Part shown: positions 8,139 through 15,168 of the stretch, in pieces
Numbering within the stretch: the first letter of the stretch is position 1
How the letters are laid out: each line of letters opens with the position of its first letter
Assembly: GCA_964412785.1 (NCBI GenBank)
Contig: CAYPQD010000039.1
Coordinates: 1-21,860 of the forward strand
Direction of reading: 5' to 3'
Source of the DNA: UBA5336 sp964412785
GTDB taxonomy: Bacteria > Pseudomonadota > Alphaproteobacteria > Caulobacterales > Hyphomonadaceae
DNA length: 21,860 nucleotides
Made by a program: the position numbers and the translations under genes
The notes under the pieces: model-generated
Told to the model about the DNA's origin: nothing
Seen by the model: the letters and a program-made list of their open reading frames with translations, nothing else
Databases searched by the model: none

Positions 8139-9021
8139 TGGCCGCCTGCTCCTTGAACTGGTCCACTGCCGCCTTCAGTGCGAGCCCCGCCCGTGTCAGG
8201 TCAAGACTGGCCGACTTTGAACACAGGGTGTTGGCTTCCCGGGCAAATTCCTGGGCGAGGAAATCAAGTCTGCGCCCAACCGGACTGCCCCCAGCGATAA
8301 GGTCGCGCGCTGAGTCCACATGGCCGACAATCCGGTCCAACTCCTCGCGCACATCGGCCTTCGCCGCCGCGATCGCCAATTCCGCCGCAAGGCGCTCGTC
8401 ATCGACGGTTGCCCGGGCGCCGAGCGCGTCGAGCTGCTTGCCCAGCCGGTCGCGAACGAGCTCCGGCTGCGCTTCGGCAAGGCGGGCAGCCTCGACGCGC
8501 AGGGCAGCGATCTCGTCAATCAGCCCGGCGAGCACCACCGCCAGCGCGCGGCCTTCCTCATGACGGGACGCTGCGAGACCATCAAGCACCGCCCCGGCCT
8601 CGACCGTCAGCGCCGCCATGACCGTTTCATCGGCTGCCAGGTCGCGCAGGCCGCTGCCTTGTCCGGCTTCCAGGACAGGCCGGCTCAGCAGAAACTGGGC
8701 GAGGACACCCGGGTCCACAGCATCTGCACCCGTACGCACCGACCAGGCCGCCAGCAGCGTATCGAGCGCGGCCTCGTTGACAGTGACGCCGGCGCTGTCG
8801 CCGACAGTCTCGAGCCGCAGGCCGACCTGAACGGAACCGCGTTGGAAGCGGTTCGAGGCGGCTGTCCTGACGACGCGTTCCAGCGTCTCGAAGCCTGACG
8901 GCAGGGCCACCCGCACGTCGAGCCCGCGACCGTTCACGCTCTTTGCCTCGAATGTCCAGCGCACGCCCCCTTGCGCCCCGTCCCGGCGGGCAAAGCCCGT
9001 CATGCCAGACAACTGGCCCAT
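8128..9021 (-). CDS. yicC: YicC-family endoribonuclease
   Basis: The 297-residue protein starts with MGQLSGMTGFARRDG, the family's conserved opening, followed by the N-terminal domain (SVNGRGLDVRVALP, typical VNxRxLD signature). It ends with the DUF1732 C-terminal domain (ELDRIVGHVDSARDLIAGG, then GRRLDFLAQEFAREANTLCSK). YicC/YloC proteins are now known as hexameric endoribonucleases involved in small-RNA and mRNA turnover and stationary-phase fitness. The start overlaps the mltG stop by one base (TGATG) and its end overlaps gmk, which places it inside a tight operon. A start at Met7 cannot be excluded. The RNase role is family knowledge; the substrate here is unknown. Confidence 0.94.
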   Translation of the reverse strand: MGQLSGMTGFARRDGAQGGVRWTFEAKSVNGRGLDVRVALPSGFETLERVVRTAASNRFQRGSVQVGLRLETVGDSAGVTVNEAALDTLLAAWSVRTGADAVDPGVLAQFLLSRPVLEAGQGSGLRDLAADETVMAALTVEAGAVLDGLAASRHEEGRALAVVLAGLIDEIAALRVEAARLAEAQPELVRDRLGKQLDALGARATVDDERLAAELAIAAAKADVREELDRIVGHVDSARDLIAGGSPVGRRLDFLAQEFAREANTLCSKSASLDLTRAGLALKAAVDQFKEQAANVE

Positions 9022-10046
9022 CAGTTGGCCCGCTCCCGCGCGATCTCCTCGTGTTCATAGCGACGATAGTCGGCGACGTTGCGGGTGTGCTCGGCAAGCG
9101 TGCGGGCGAACCGGTGCCCGCCGGTACCGTCGGCAACGAAGAAGACATAGTCGGTGTCCGGTGGGTCGAGCACGGCGGCGATGGCGTCGCGCCCGGGATT
9201 GCAGATCGGCGTCTCCGGCAGACCCGGGATAATGTAAGTGTTCCAGGGCGTCTCCCTATCCAGTTCGGACCGGTAGAGCGTTCGCCGCTCGCCGCGCCGG
9301 TTGTAGAGCGGTTCGCCGCGCGACACGCCGTAGATCACGGTGGGGTCTGACTGCAGCTGCATGCCCCGTTTCATCCGGTTGACGAAGAGGCCGGCGATGG
9401 TGGCGCGCTCGGCCGCCTTGCCCGTTTCCTTCTCTACCACGGAGGCTAGGATGACCGCGTCTTGCGGCGTGTCGAAGGGCAGGCCAGTCTGGCGACCGGG
9501 CCAAAGGTCTGCCAGCAGGGCGTCCTGCGCCATCTGCATTCGCTGGATAAGGGCAGCCCGCGTTGTGCCATGGTCGAACACATAGGTATCGGGCAGAAGC
9601 GCGCCCTCCTCCGGCGCCGGGTCCGGCAAGTGGCCGGTAAGGTCCTGATCGGCCTCGACAAGGCGCAGGATCTGCGCCGTCGTCAGGCCTTCAGGGATGG
9701 TGATCCGGTAAGTCACCACATCCCCCCTCACGAGGCGGGCAAGGATATCGGCGATGCTCTCTCGGGCCGGGATGTCATAGGTGCCCACCTTGATCGCGGC
9801 CTCCTTGCCATCGAGCCGGGCCTTCAGGCGGACAAGCCGCGCATCGTCAACAAGCCCTTCTGCCTGCAGCCGCCCCGCCACGGTCACGACAGCCTCGCCC
9901 GGCTTGACGGAGAACATCTGTGCCTCGGCGGACGGACCGGGACGCTCTACCGCGCCCTGAAACCAAATCCAGCCGCCATAGAGGCTGGCCCCGCCAGTCA
10001 GCGCCAGAATGAAAAGCAGGATCAGGAGAGCTTTCAGGAATCGCAT
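9021..10046 (-). CDS. mltG: Endolytic murein transglycosylase MltG (YceG family)
   Basis: Inner-membrane lytic transglycosylase that cuts nascent glycan strands and sets their length. The 341-residue protein opens with a single membrane anchor (about residues 5-27, MRFLKALLILLFILALTGG) and then a periplasmic LysM-like part. The YceG domain follows, with EGALLPDTY near 147-155 and VEKET containing the presumed catalytic Glu205. It also has LQSDPTVIYG and the NTY-x-IPGLPETPICNPG block. All family hallmarks are present. The upstream neighbour is fabF (61-bp gap), an order found in many bacteria that links fatty-acid elongation with wall growth. No strong SD precedes the ATG at 10046. Confidence 0.96.
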   Translation of the reverse strand: MRFLKALLILLFILALTGGASLYGGWIWFQGAVERPGPSAEAQMFSVKPGEAVVTVAGRLQAEGLVDDARLVRLKARLDGKEAAIKVGTYDIPARESIADILARLVRGDVVTYRITIPEGLTTAQILRLVEADQDLTGHLPDPAPEEGALLPDTYVFDHGTTRAALIQRMQMAQDALLADLWPGRQTGLPFDTPQDAVILASVVEKETGKAAERATIAGLFVNRMKRGMQLQSDPTVIYGVSRGEPLYNRRGERRTLYRSELDRETPWNTYIIPGLPETPICNPGRDAIAAVLDPPDTDYVFFVADGTGGHRFARTLAEHTRNVADYRRYEHEEIARERAN

Positions 10047-10107
10047 CGTTCATAACCCTAACCGCCCTGCGGCTCCGCCAGAAGCCCCGGGACGCGCACC
10101 GGCGTCG

Positions 10108-11388
10108 TCAGTCGACAGCCTTCAGGACAAGGGCGGCGTTGGTGCCGCCAAAGCCGAAACTGTTCGACAGCGCGGCGCGGACGGGCCGCCTGCGCGCTGT
10201 CTTGGGAACAAGGTCGATCGGCGTCTCGAAGCTCGGATTGTCGAGATTGAGGGTCGGCGGGATCACGCCGTCGCGGATCGCCAGCGCGCAGAATGCGCCC
10301 TCCACAGCGCCGGCAGCCCCCAAGAGGTGGCCGATCGCCGACTTGGTCGACGAAAGGGAAAGATTGGCCGCATGCGCGCCGAACAGGCGCTCCACGGCGC
10401 GGACCTCGCCCTCGTCGCCGCGAGGGGTCGAGGTGCCGTGGGCGTTGACATAATCAATGTCTTGCGGACCCAGGCCGGCATGGCTGAGCGCCATCTTCAT
10501 GGCGCGGTACCCGCCCTCTGCACCCTCGGCCGGGGCGGTGATGTGGTAGGCATCGCCGGTGAGGCCATAGCCGGCGACCTCGGCATAGATCTTCGCGCCG
10601 CGCGCCTTTGCGTGCTCATACGCTTCCAGCATCAGGATTCCCGCACCCTCGCCCATGATGAAGCCATCACGGCTCTCGTCATAGGGTCGCGAGGCTGCCT
10701 CAGGGCGATCATTGAAACCTGTCGACATGGCCTTGGAGGCGCAGAATCCGGCAATGCCGAGCTTGCCGATCACCGCCTCGGCGCCACCCGCCAGCATGAC
10801 ATCGGCGTCGCCGGCCTGGATCAGGCGGGCGGAATCGCCGATGGCGTGGGCACCGGTTGCGCAGGCCGTCACCACCGCGTGGTTCGGCCCCTTGAAGCCA
10901 TGCCGGATCGACACCTGGCCGGAGGCGAGGTTGATCAGCGCAGACGGGATGAAGAAGGGACTGACCTTGCGTGGGCCCTGCTCACGCAAGGTGATGGCGG
11001 TCTCGTAGATCGAGTTGAGCCCGCCAATTCCGGAACCTATCAGAACGCCGGTGCGCTCGCGGCCGGCATCATCCTCCGGCATCCAGCCCGCATCCTCCAC
11101 GGCCTCCTCCGACGCGGCCAGCGCATAGAGAATGAACTCGTCGATCCGGCGCCGCTCCTTGGCGGAGGCATACCTGTCGGGATCGAAGGCGTGCGGATCG
11201 CCCTCCCCGCCGCCACGCCCCGTGATCCAGGGCACCTGGCAGGCGATCTGGCAGGGCAGGTCGGAGGCGTCGAACAGGTCGATAGCCCCGGCGCCCGAGC
11301 GGCCTTCCAGGAGGCGTGACCAGGTCGCCTCGCGGCCATTGGCGAGCGGGGTGACCAGTCCGATTCCGGTTATGACAACACGACGCAT
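10108..11388 (-). CDS. fabF: Beta-ketoacyl-ACP synthase II
   Basis: Condenses acyl-ACP with malonyl-ACP during fatty-acid elongation. The 426 residues start at the ATG at 11388, with AGGGAGG 5 nt upstream. The thiolase-fold active site is complete: Cys176 in TACATGAHAIGD, His317 in NAHGTSTPRGD, Lys349 and His354 in KSAIGHLLGAAG. The GFGGTNAALV Gly-rich motif is near the C terminus. The KSAIGH form and the length favour FabF over FabB. It lies 71 bp downstream of acpP; the gap contains a GC hairpin. A roughly 10-residue Gly/Asp/His insert around residues 56-68 is within normal family variation. Confidence 0.97.
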   Translation of the reverse strand: MRRVVITGIGLVTPLANGREATWSRLLEGRSGAGAIDLFDASDLPCQIACQVPWITGRGGGEGDPHAFDPDRYASAKERRRIDEFILYALAASEEAVEDAGWMPEDDAGRERTGVLIGSGIGGLNSIYETAITLREQGPRKVSPFFIPSALINLASGQVSIRHGFKGPNHAVVTACATGAHAIGDSARLIQAGDADVMLAGGAEAVIGKLGIAGFCASKAMSTGFNDRPEAASRPYDESRDGFIMGEGAGILMLEAYEHAKARGAKIYAEVAGYGLTGDAYHITAPAEGAEGGYRAMKMALSHAGLGPQDIDYVNAHGTSTPRGDEGEVRAVERLFGAHAANLSLSSTKSAIGHLLGAAGAVEGAFCALAIRDGVIPPTLNLDNPSFETPIDLVPKTARRRPVRAALSNSFGFGGTNAALVLKAVD

Positions 11389-11405
11389 TCAACCTCCCTG
11401 CGCGT

Positions 11406-11424
11406 CCCCGCGGCTTCAGCGGGG
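11406..11424 (-). terminator. GC-rich hairpin in the acpP-fabF gap (possible attenuator or mRNA 3'-end stabiliser)
   Basis: CCCCGC (11406-11411) and GCGGGG (11419-11424) pair over a 7-nt loop between the acpP stop and fabF. There is no T-run, so it is not a standard terminator. It could protect a processed acpP transcript or reduce read-through, which would fit the high demand for ACP relative to FabF. The role is inferred. Confidence 0.35.
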
Positions 11425-11459
11425 CATCTGCACCTCAGTCAGGACCGCCAGTGCCGGTG

Positions 11460-11696
11460 TCAGGACACGTGCTGCTTGATGTGGGTCACCGCGTCGCCGA
11501 CCGTGCGGATGTTCTCCTGCACGTCGTCCGGGATCTCGATATTGAATTCTTCCTCGAAAGCCATGACCAGTTCCACGAGATCGAGGCTGTCTGCGCCAAG
11601 ATCGTCGATGAAGCTCGCGCTTTCATCGACCTTGTCGCCATCCACGTCGAGGTTATCGACAACAATCTTCTTCACACGCTCGAAAACGTCAGACAT
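11460..11696 (-). CDS. acpP: Acyl carrier protein
   Basis: Small acidic four-helix carrier that holds growing acyl chains on 4'-phosphopantetheine. It has 78 residues, the standard size. The attachment site is Ser37 within LGADSLDLVELVMAFEEEF, a textbook DSL motif. The start is the ATG at 11696, with GAGAGGG just upstream. It lies between fabG and fabF, the usual fab cluster order. The fabG-acpP gap (114 bp) contains a promoter candidate, so separate strong transcription is likely. Confidence 0.98.
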   Translation of the reverse strand: MSDVFERVKKIVVDNLDVDGDKVDESASFIDDLGADSLDLVELVMAFEEEFNIEIPDDVQENIRTVGDAVTHIKQHVS

Positions 11697-11753
11697 GGGA
11701 CCCTCTCTTAAGTGATGTCTGAGAACGGGCTTTGCTCACAGCCCCTGTGTTGC

Positions 11754-11782
11754 GGGTAGCACACACCCTATCGAACCGGCAA
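11754..11782 (-). promoter_or_regulatory. Candidate housekeeping promoter for acpP
   Basis: The minus strand reads TTGCCG (11782-11777), a 17-bp spacer, then CTACCC within GCTACCCG (11759-11754). This resembles the Caulobacter-type TTGACG...GCTA pattern. Transcription would start about 50 nt before the acpP ATG. It is a moderate match only. Confidence 0.38.
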
Positions 11783-11810
11783 GCCGTTCGCCCACAGAGG
11801 GACGAACCGG

Positions 11811-12548
11811 TCAGATCATCGCCATGCCGCCATTCACGTGCAGCGTCTGCCCGGTGACATAGGCGCCAGCATCACTGGCAAGATAGAGCACCGCCGCGGC
11901 GATGTCCTCGCCCTGTCCGAGCCGGCCTGCCGGGATCTGGCCGAGAAGGGCCTGTTTCTGAGCGTCAGGCAGCCCGTCCGTCATGGGTGATTCGATAAAT
12001 CCGGGGGCGACGCAATTCGCCGTGACGCCACGGCTCGCAAGTTCCTGGGCAAGCGACTTGGTAAAGCCGATCATCCCGGCCTTGGAAGCGCAGTAATTGG
12101 CCTGGCCCGGATTACCCGTCACGCCGACGATTGAGGTGATGCCGACAATCCGGCCATGGCGGCGCTTCATCATTCCCTTTGCGACGGCGCGCGACAGGCG
12201 GAAATAGGCACCGAGATTGACATCGATTACACTATGCCAGTCCTCGTCCTTCATCCGCACCAACAGGCCGTCGCGGGTGATGCCGGCATTGGCGATAAGG
12301 ATATCAAGCGGGCCTATGGCCTCCTCGGCGCGGGCGACGAGGCCATCGACCTCGCCCGGCTCGGCGAGGTTGCAGGCCACGACGGCCCCCTCTCCTGGCA
12401 GGGCGGCGCGCACCGCGTCCAGCACCGTCTCGCGCGTGCCCGACAGGGCGACCTTGGCGCCCGCGGCAGAGAGGGCCATGGCGATTGCCCGGCCAATGCC
12501 ACCCGATGCTCCCGTGACAAGGGCGTTTCGACCCTTCAGTGCAAACAT
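11811..12548 (-). CDS. fabG: 3-oxoacyl-ACP reductase
   Basis: NADPH-dependent SDR enzyme that reduces 3-oxoacyl-ACP in fatty-acid elongation. The start chosen is the ATG at 12548 (MFALKGRNALVTGASGGIGR), preceded by GGGAGGAG at 6 nt, giving 245 residues. The longer frame up to 12623 would run into fabD and lacks family similarity. The cofactor motif TGASGGIG is at residues 12-19 and NAG at 87-89. The catalytic set is Asn111, Ser139, Tyr152 and Lys156 (YCASK). It begins 28 bp after fabD, so the two are probably cotranscribed. Confidence 0.97.
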   Translation of the reverse strand: MFALKGRNALVTGASGGIGRAIAMALSAAGAKVALSGTRETVLDAVRAALPGEGAVVACNLAEPGEVDGLVARAEEAIGPLDILIANAGITRDGLLVRMKDEDWHSVIDVNLGAYFRLSRAVAKGMMKRRHGRIVGITSIVGVTGNPGQANYCASKAGMIGFTKSLAQELASRGVTANCVAPGFIESPMTDGLPDAQKQALLGQIPAGRLGQGEDIAAAVLYLASDAGAYVTGQTLHVNGGMAMI

Positions 12549-12576
12549 GCCAAGCTCCTCCCAGTCCTGCGGCGCC

Positions 12577-13524
12577 CTAGCTGATCGCCTCGGCCACCGC
12601 CTGGATATCCTCCGGTGCGCCAAGCGTCAGACCATCAAGCGCCCTGGCGGTGCGCCGATTCATCACGGTGAGCACCTTGCCTGCGCCAAGTTCCACGGTG
12701 CGCGCGATACCCCCAGTGGACATCCATTCCACCGATTCGCGCCAGCGCACCCGGCCAGTGACCTGCGCAATCAGGTTATCCCTGATCGTCTGCGGATCTT
12801 CGGTCAGCCGGACGGTGACATTGGCCAGCACCGGAACGGCTGGCCGGGCAATCGTGACGGCGGCCAGCGCCCCGGCCATAGTGTCGGCGGCCGGCGCCAT
12901 CAAAGAGCAATGGAAGGGCGCCGACACGGCCAGCGGCACCACCTTCTTCACCCCCGCCGTCCGGGCAGCTTCGCAGGCGGCCTCGACCGCTGCCCGTGTC
13001 CCGGAAATCACCAGCTGGCCGGGTGCATTGTCATTGGCGATGTCACACACCCCGCCGGCCGCGCGGCCGGCAGCGCAGGCGGCCTCGGCCTGGCCGATGT
13101 CCGCGCCGAGAAGGGCCGCCATGGCGCCCTCGCCCTCCGGCACGGCTGCCTGCATCGCCTCGCCCCGCAGGCGCAGGAGGCGGGCGGCATCGGCCACGCT
13201 GAGAGCCCCGGTAGCGGCGAGCGCGGAGTACTCGCCGAGCGAATGGCCGGCGACGACCTTCGCCGCCGCGATGCCCTGTCCCGTGGCTGCCTCCAGCGAC
13301 CGCAGCGCTGCGACGCTGACGGCCATCAGGGCCGGCTGGGTATTGGCGGTGCGCGTCAGCGCCTCATCCGGCCCCTCCCAGATCACCCGGGACAGGGGCT
13401 CGCCCAGCGCGTCATCGACTTCGGCAAAGACATCGCGCGCTTCGCGGAAGGCTTCCGCCAGCGCCCGGCCCATGCCGACGGCCTGACTGCCCTGGCCGGG
13501 AAAGAGAAAGGCAAGCGCGCTCAC
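12577..13524 (-). CDS. fabD: Malonyl-CoA:ACP transacylase
   Basis: Transfers malonyl from CoA to ACP to supply the elongation unit. The start chosen is the GTG at 13524, giving MSALAFLFPGQGSQ and 315 residues, with GGAG 9 nt upstream. The ATG at 13539 is an alternative without an SD, and the ATG at 13590 lies upstream of the promoter candidate. GQGSQ is at residues 10-14. The nucleophile is Ser95 in GHSLGEYSA, Arg120 lies in the RLRG segment and His205 in SAPFHCSLM completes the dyad. It is the first gene of the minus-strand run and diverges from rpsF. Confidence 0.94.
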   Translation of the reverse strand: MSALAFLFPGQGSQAVGMGRALAEAFREARDVFAEVDDALGEPLSRVIWEGPDEALTRTANTQPALMAVSVAALRSLEAATGQGIAAAKVVAGHSLGEYSALAATGALSVADAARLLRLRGEAMQAAVPEGEGAMAALLGADIGQAEAACAAGRAAGGVCDIANDNAPGQLVISGTRAAVEAACEAARTAGVKKVVPLAVSAPFHCSLMAPAADTMAGALAAVTIARPAVPVLANVTVRLTEDPQTIRDNLIAQVTGRVRWRESVEWMSTGGIARTVELGAGKVLTVMNRRTARALDGLTLGAPEDIQAVAEAIS

Positions 13525-13557
13525 AGGGCCATGCTCCATCGCTGCGAAGGTGCAAAG

Positions 13558-13586
13558 GCGTAGCGTACGCCAACAAGATGACGCAA
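13558..13586 (-). promoter_or_regulatory. Candidate promoter for fabD (and the downstream fab run)
   Basis: The minus strand reads TTGCGT (13586-13581), a 17-bp spacer, then CTACGC within GCTACGCC (13563-13558). It has the same style as the acpP candidate. Initiation near 13551 would give a leader of about 27 nt before the GTG at 13524. This supports the short fabD start. Confidence 0.42.
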
Positions 13587-13591
13587 GCACC

Positions 13592-13620
13592 TTGATTTTC
13601 TCCGTAAGATACGCTTTAGG
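13592..13620 (+). promoter_or_regulatory. Candidate promoter for the rpsF-rpsR-rplI operon
   Basis: TTGATT (13592-13597), a 17-bp spacer and TTTAGG (13615-13620) lie back to back with the fabD promoter candidate, with 5 bp between the two -35 boxes. The start would be near 13627, leaving a leader of about 130 nt that contains the folded element at 13650-13687. The -10 match is modest. Confidence 0.35.
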
Positions 13621-13649
13621 CTCGCGCTTCGTTCAACGGACAAGCGGTC

Positions 13650-13687
13650 CTGCCTGCCATCCGCGGTCCCTTTCAGGGGCCGGGCAG
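13650..13687 (+). promoter_or_regulatory. Candidate S6:S18-binding autoregulatory leader of rpsF
   Basis: In the rpsF leader, CTGCC (13654-13658) pairs with GGCAG (13683-13687). A bulge ATCCGC (13659-13664) follows, then a 7-bp stem GGTCCCT/AGGGGCC with loop TTC (13665-13681). A CCG in a bulge between two stems ahead of rpsF is the hallmark of the known S6:S18 complex-binding mRNA motif, which mimics the 16S site. The fold is visible; binding is inferred from position and motif. Confidence 0.55.
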
Positions 13688-13758
13688 TCAGGGGCCATCG
13701 TGGGGTGACGGGTCTCCCGGCCCGCCTCGCGCCGCTGTCCACACGGGAGAAGGAAACC

Positions 13759-14103
13759 ATGCCATATTACGAGCACGTGTTCATCACGCGCCCCGACATC
13801 TCCCCGGCCCAGGTGGAGAGCCTGACCGAGGAGCTCGGCGAGTTCCTGACGGGCCGCGGGGCCAAGGTCGGGCGGACCGAGTACTGGGGCCTGCGCAATC
13901 TGTCCTACCCCATCAACAAGCAGCGCAAGGGCCACTATGCCCTGCTCAACGTCGACGGCCCGGCCGAGGCGATCCACGAGCTTGAGCGCCGTCACCGGAT
14001 TTCCGACGACGTGATGCGCTATCTGACGATCAAGGTCGATGCGCTCGACGAGGAGCCCTCGCCGATGCTCTCGCGCAAGGACCGCGGCCCGCGCCGCGAC
14101 TAG
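13759..14103 (+). CDS. rpsF: 30S ribosomal protein S6
   Basis: Ribosomal protein that binds 16S rRNA as a heterodimer with S18. The start is the ATG at 13759 (MPYYEHVFITRPDISPAQVE) with GGAGAAGGA just upstream, giving 114 residues, normal for S6. The longer frame from 13705 adds 18 residues without similarity. The conserved TEYWGLRNLSYPINKQRKGHY segment is present, and the charged C-terminal tail ends in RKDRGPRRD. The stop overlaps the SD of rpsR (TAGGAGG), so the pair is coupled. Confidence 0.97.
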   Translation: MPYYEHVFITRPDISPAQVESLTEELGEFLTGRGAKVGRTEYWGLRNLSYPINKQRKGHYALLNVDGPAEAIHELERRHRISDDVMRYLTIKVDALDEEPSPMLSRKDRGPRRD

Positions 14104-14112
14104 GAGGACGAG

Positions 14113-14379
14113 ATGGCCCGCACCAATACCGGACTGAACATCACCAATCTGCCGGCGCGCCGTCCGTTTGGGCGCCGCCGGAAAGTCGATCCCTTCTCCG
14201 GCGCCAAGGCGCAGAAGATCGACTACAAGGACGTGAAGCTGCTCCAGCGCTACATCTCCGAAAAGGGAAAGATCGTGCCGTCGCGGATTACCGCCGTGAA
14301 TATAAAGAACCAGCGAAAGCTCGCCCGCGCCATCAAGCGCGCGCGCATGTTGGCGCTTTTGCCATTCTCAGTGAAGTAG
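14113..14379 (+). CDS. rpsR: 30S ribosomal protein S18
   Basis: Small basic partner of S6 in the 30S platform. It has 88 residues, with the conserved core DYKDVKLLQRYISEKGKI and PSRITAVNIKNQRKLARAIK. It ends LALLPFSVK, typical of the alphaproteobacterial form. AGGAGG overlaps the rpsF stop 6-7 nt before the ATG. The N-terminal stretch is Arg-rich (RRPFGRRRK). No Cys zinc motif is visible, so this is the zinc-free form. Confidence 0.97.
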   Translation: MARTNTGLNITNLPARRPFGRRRKVDPFSGAKAQKIDYKDVKLLQRYISEKGKIVPSRITAVNIKNQRKLARAIKRARMLALLPFSVK

Positions 14380-14391
14380 GGGGCCCTTCCG

Positions 14392-14979
14392 ATGCAGATC
14401 ATCCTTCTTGAGCGCGTGGAAAACCTGGGAACCATCGGTGACGAGGTCAGCGTAAAGAACGGCTTTGCCCGCAATTTCCTGATCCCGCAGGGCAAGGCCC
14501 TGCTCGCCACCGACCGCAACCGCGCGCGCTTTCAGCGTGAGCGCGAGGCGATCGAGGCGCGCAATGCCGACGCCCGTGCCACCGCTGAAGCCGACGGCAA
14601 GACGCTCGATGGCGAGGGCTTCGTGCTGATCCGCCAGGCCGGGGACACGGGCCAGCTCTATGGCTCTGTCACCGCCCGCGACATCGCCGATGCCGCCAGC
14701 GAGGCGGGCCATAAGGTCGGCCGCAACCAGGTTCGCCTGAAGCAGCCAATCAAGGCGATCGGTGTCACGGACGTGGAAATCCGCCTGCACCCGGAAGTCT
14801 CCGTCACCATCGCGGTGAATGTGGCGCGCTCCCACGACGAGGCAGAGCGCCAGGCGGCGGGCGAGGATGTCGTTGAGACCCTCCATGCCGAACAGCGCGC
14901 GGCCGACGAGGAATTGGCCGGCGAGATGGCCGAAGCCGCGGCGGAACTCGACACCGAGCCGGAGCAGGAGGACCAATAA
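14392..14979 (+). CDS. rplI: 50S ribosomal protein L9
   Basis: Two-domain 50S protein near the L1 stalk that helps maintain reading frame. The N-terminal domain has the classical signature: MQIILLERVENLGTIGDEV, then VKNGFARNFLIPQGKA. A long helix (residues about 40-75) leads to a C-terminal domain with GQLYGSVTARDIADA. It has 195 residues, about 45 more than E. coli L9; the extra is an acidic, Ala/Glu-rich tail ending EPEQEDQ, which is common in alphaproteobacteria. GGGGG lies 7-11 nt before the ATG. It is the last gene of the ribosomal operon before a strong terminator. Confidence 0.97.
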   Translation: MQIILLERVENLGTIGDEVSVKNGFARNFLIPQGKALLATDRNRARFQREREAIEARNADARATAEADGKTLDGEGFVLIRQAGDTGQLYGSVTARDIADAASEAGHKVGRNQVRLKQPIKAIGVTDVEIRLHPEVSVTIAVNVARSHDEAERQAAGEDVVETLHAEQRAADEELAGEMAEAAAELDTEPEQEDQ

Positions 14980-15016
14980 GTCCACTGGCATCAGGCCCTT
15001 TCCCGAAGAACGCAAG

Positions 15017-15048
15017 AAGCCGCGGCAGTGCGCCGCGGCTTTTTCTTT
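15017..15048 (+). terminator. Rho-independent terminator of the rpsF-rpsR-rplI operon
   Basis: AAGCCGCGGC and GCCGCGGCTT form a perfect 10-bp stem over a 5-nt loop (AGTGC), followed by TTTTTCTTT. It starts 37 bp after the rplI stop. Confidence 0.93.
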
Positions 15049-15129
15049 GCTGCGAATCGGCAGCGCTATCCTCAGGCAAATCGTTGTTGTGGGTGACGGT
15101 GAACCGTCCGCGAACGGATGGAAAGTCAA

Positions 15130-15156
15130 GCCGGGAAAAACCCGGCACAACCGGGT
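15130..15156 (+). promoter_or_regulatory. Overlapping mutually exclusive hairpins in the dnaB leader
   Basis: GCCGGG-AAAAA-CCCGGC (15130-15146) and ACCCGG-CACAA-CCGGGT (15140-15156) share the middle arm, so only one can form at a time. The second ends 12 nt before the dnaB ATG at 15169 and could cover the weak SD region (GGTAGG). The inverted repeats are exact; a regulatory role is inferred. Confidence 0.4.
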
Positions 15157-15168
15157 AGGCCAGTCCCC

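Noticed and set aside
10009..11319. 436-residue plus-strand open frame
   Set aside because: Antisense to fabF, which has all catalytic residues. The composition of the plus frame (Arg/Gly/His-rich) is that of a shadow.
12217..13563. 448-residue plus-strand open frame
   Set aside because: Antisense to fabD and fabG, both with intact active sites; no motif in the plus frame.
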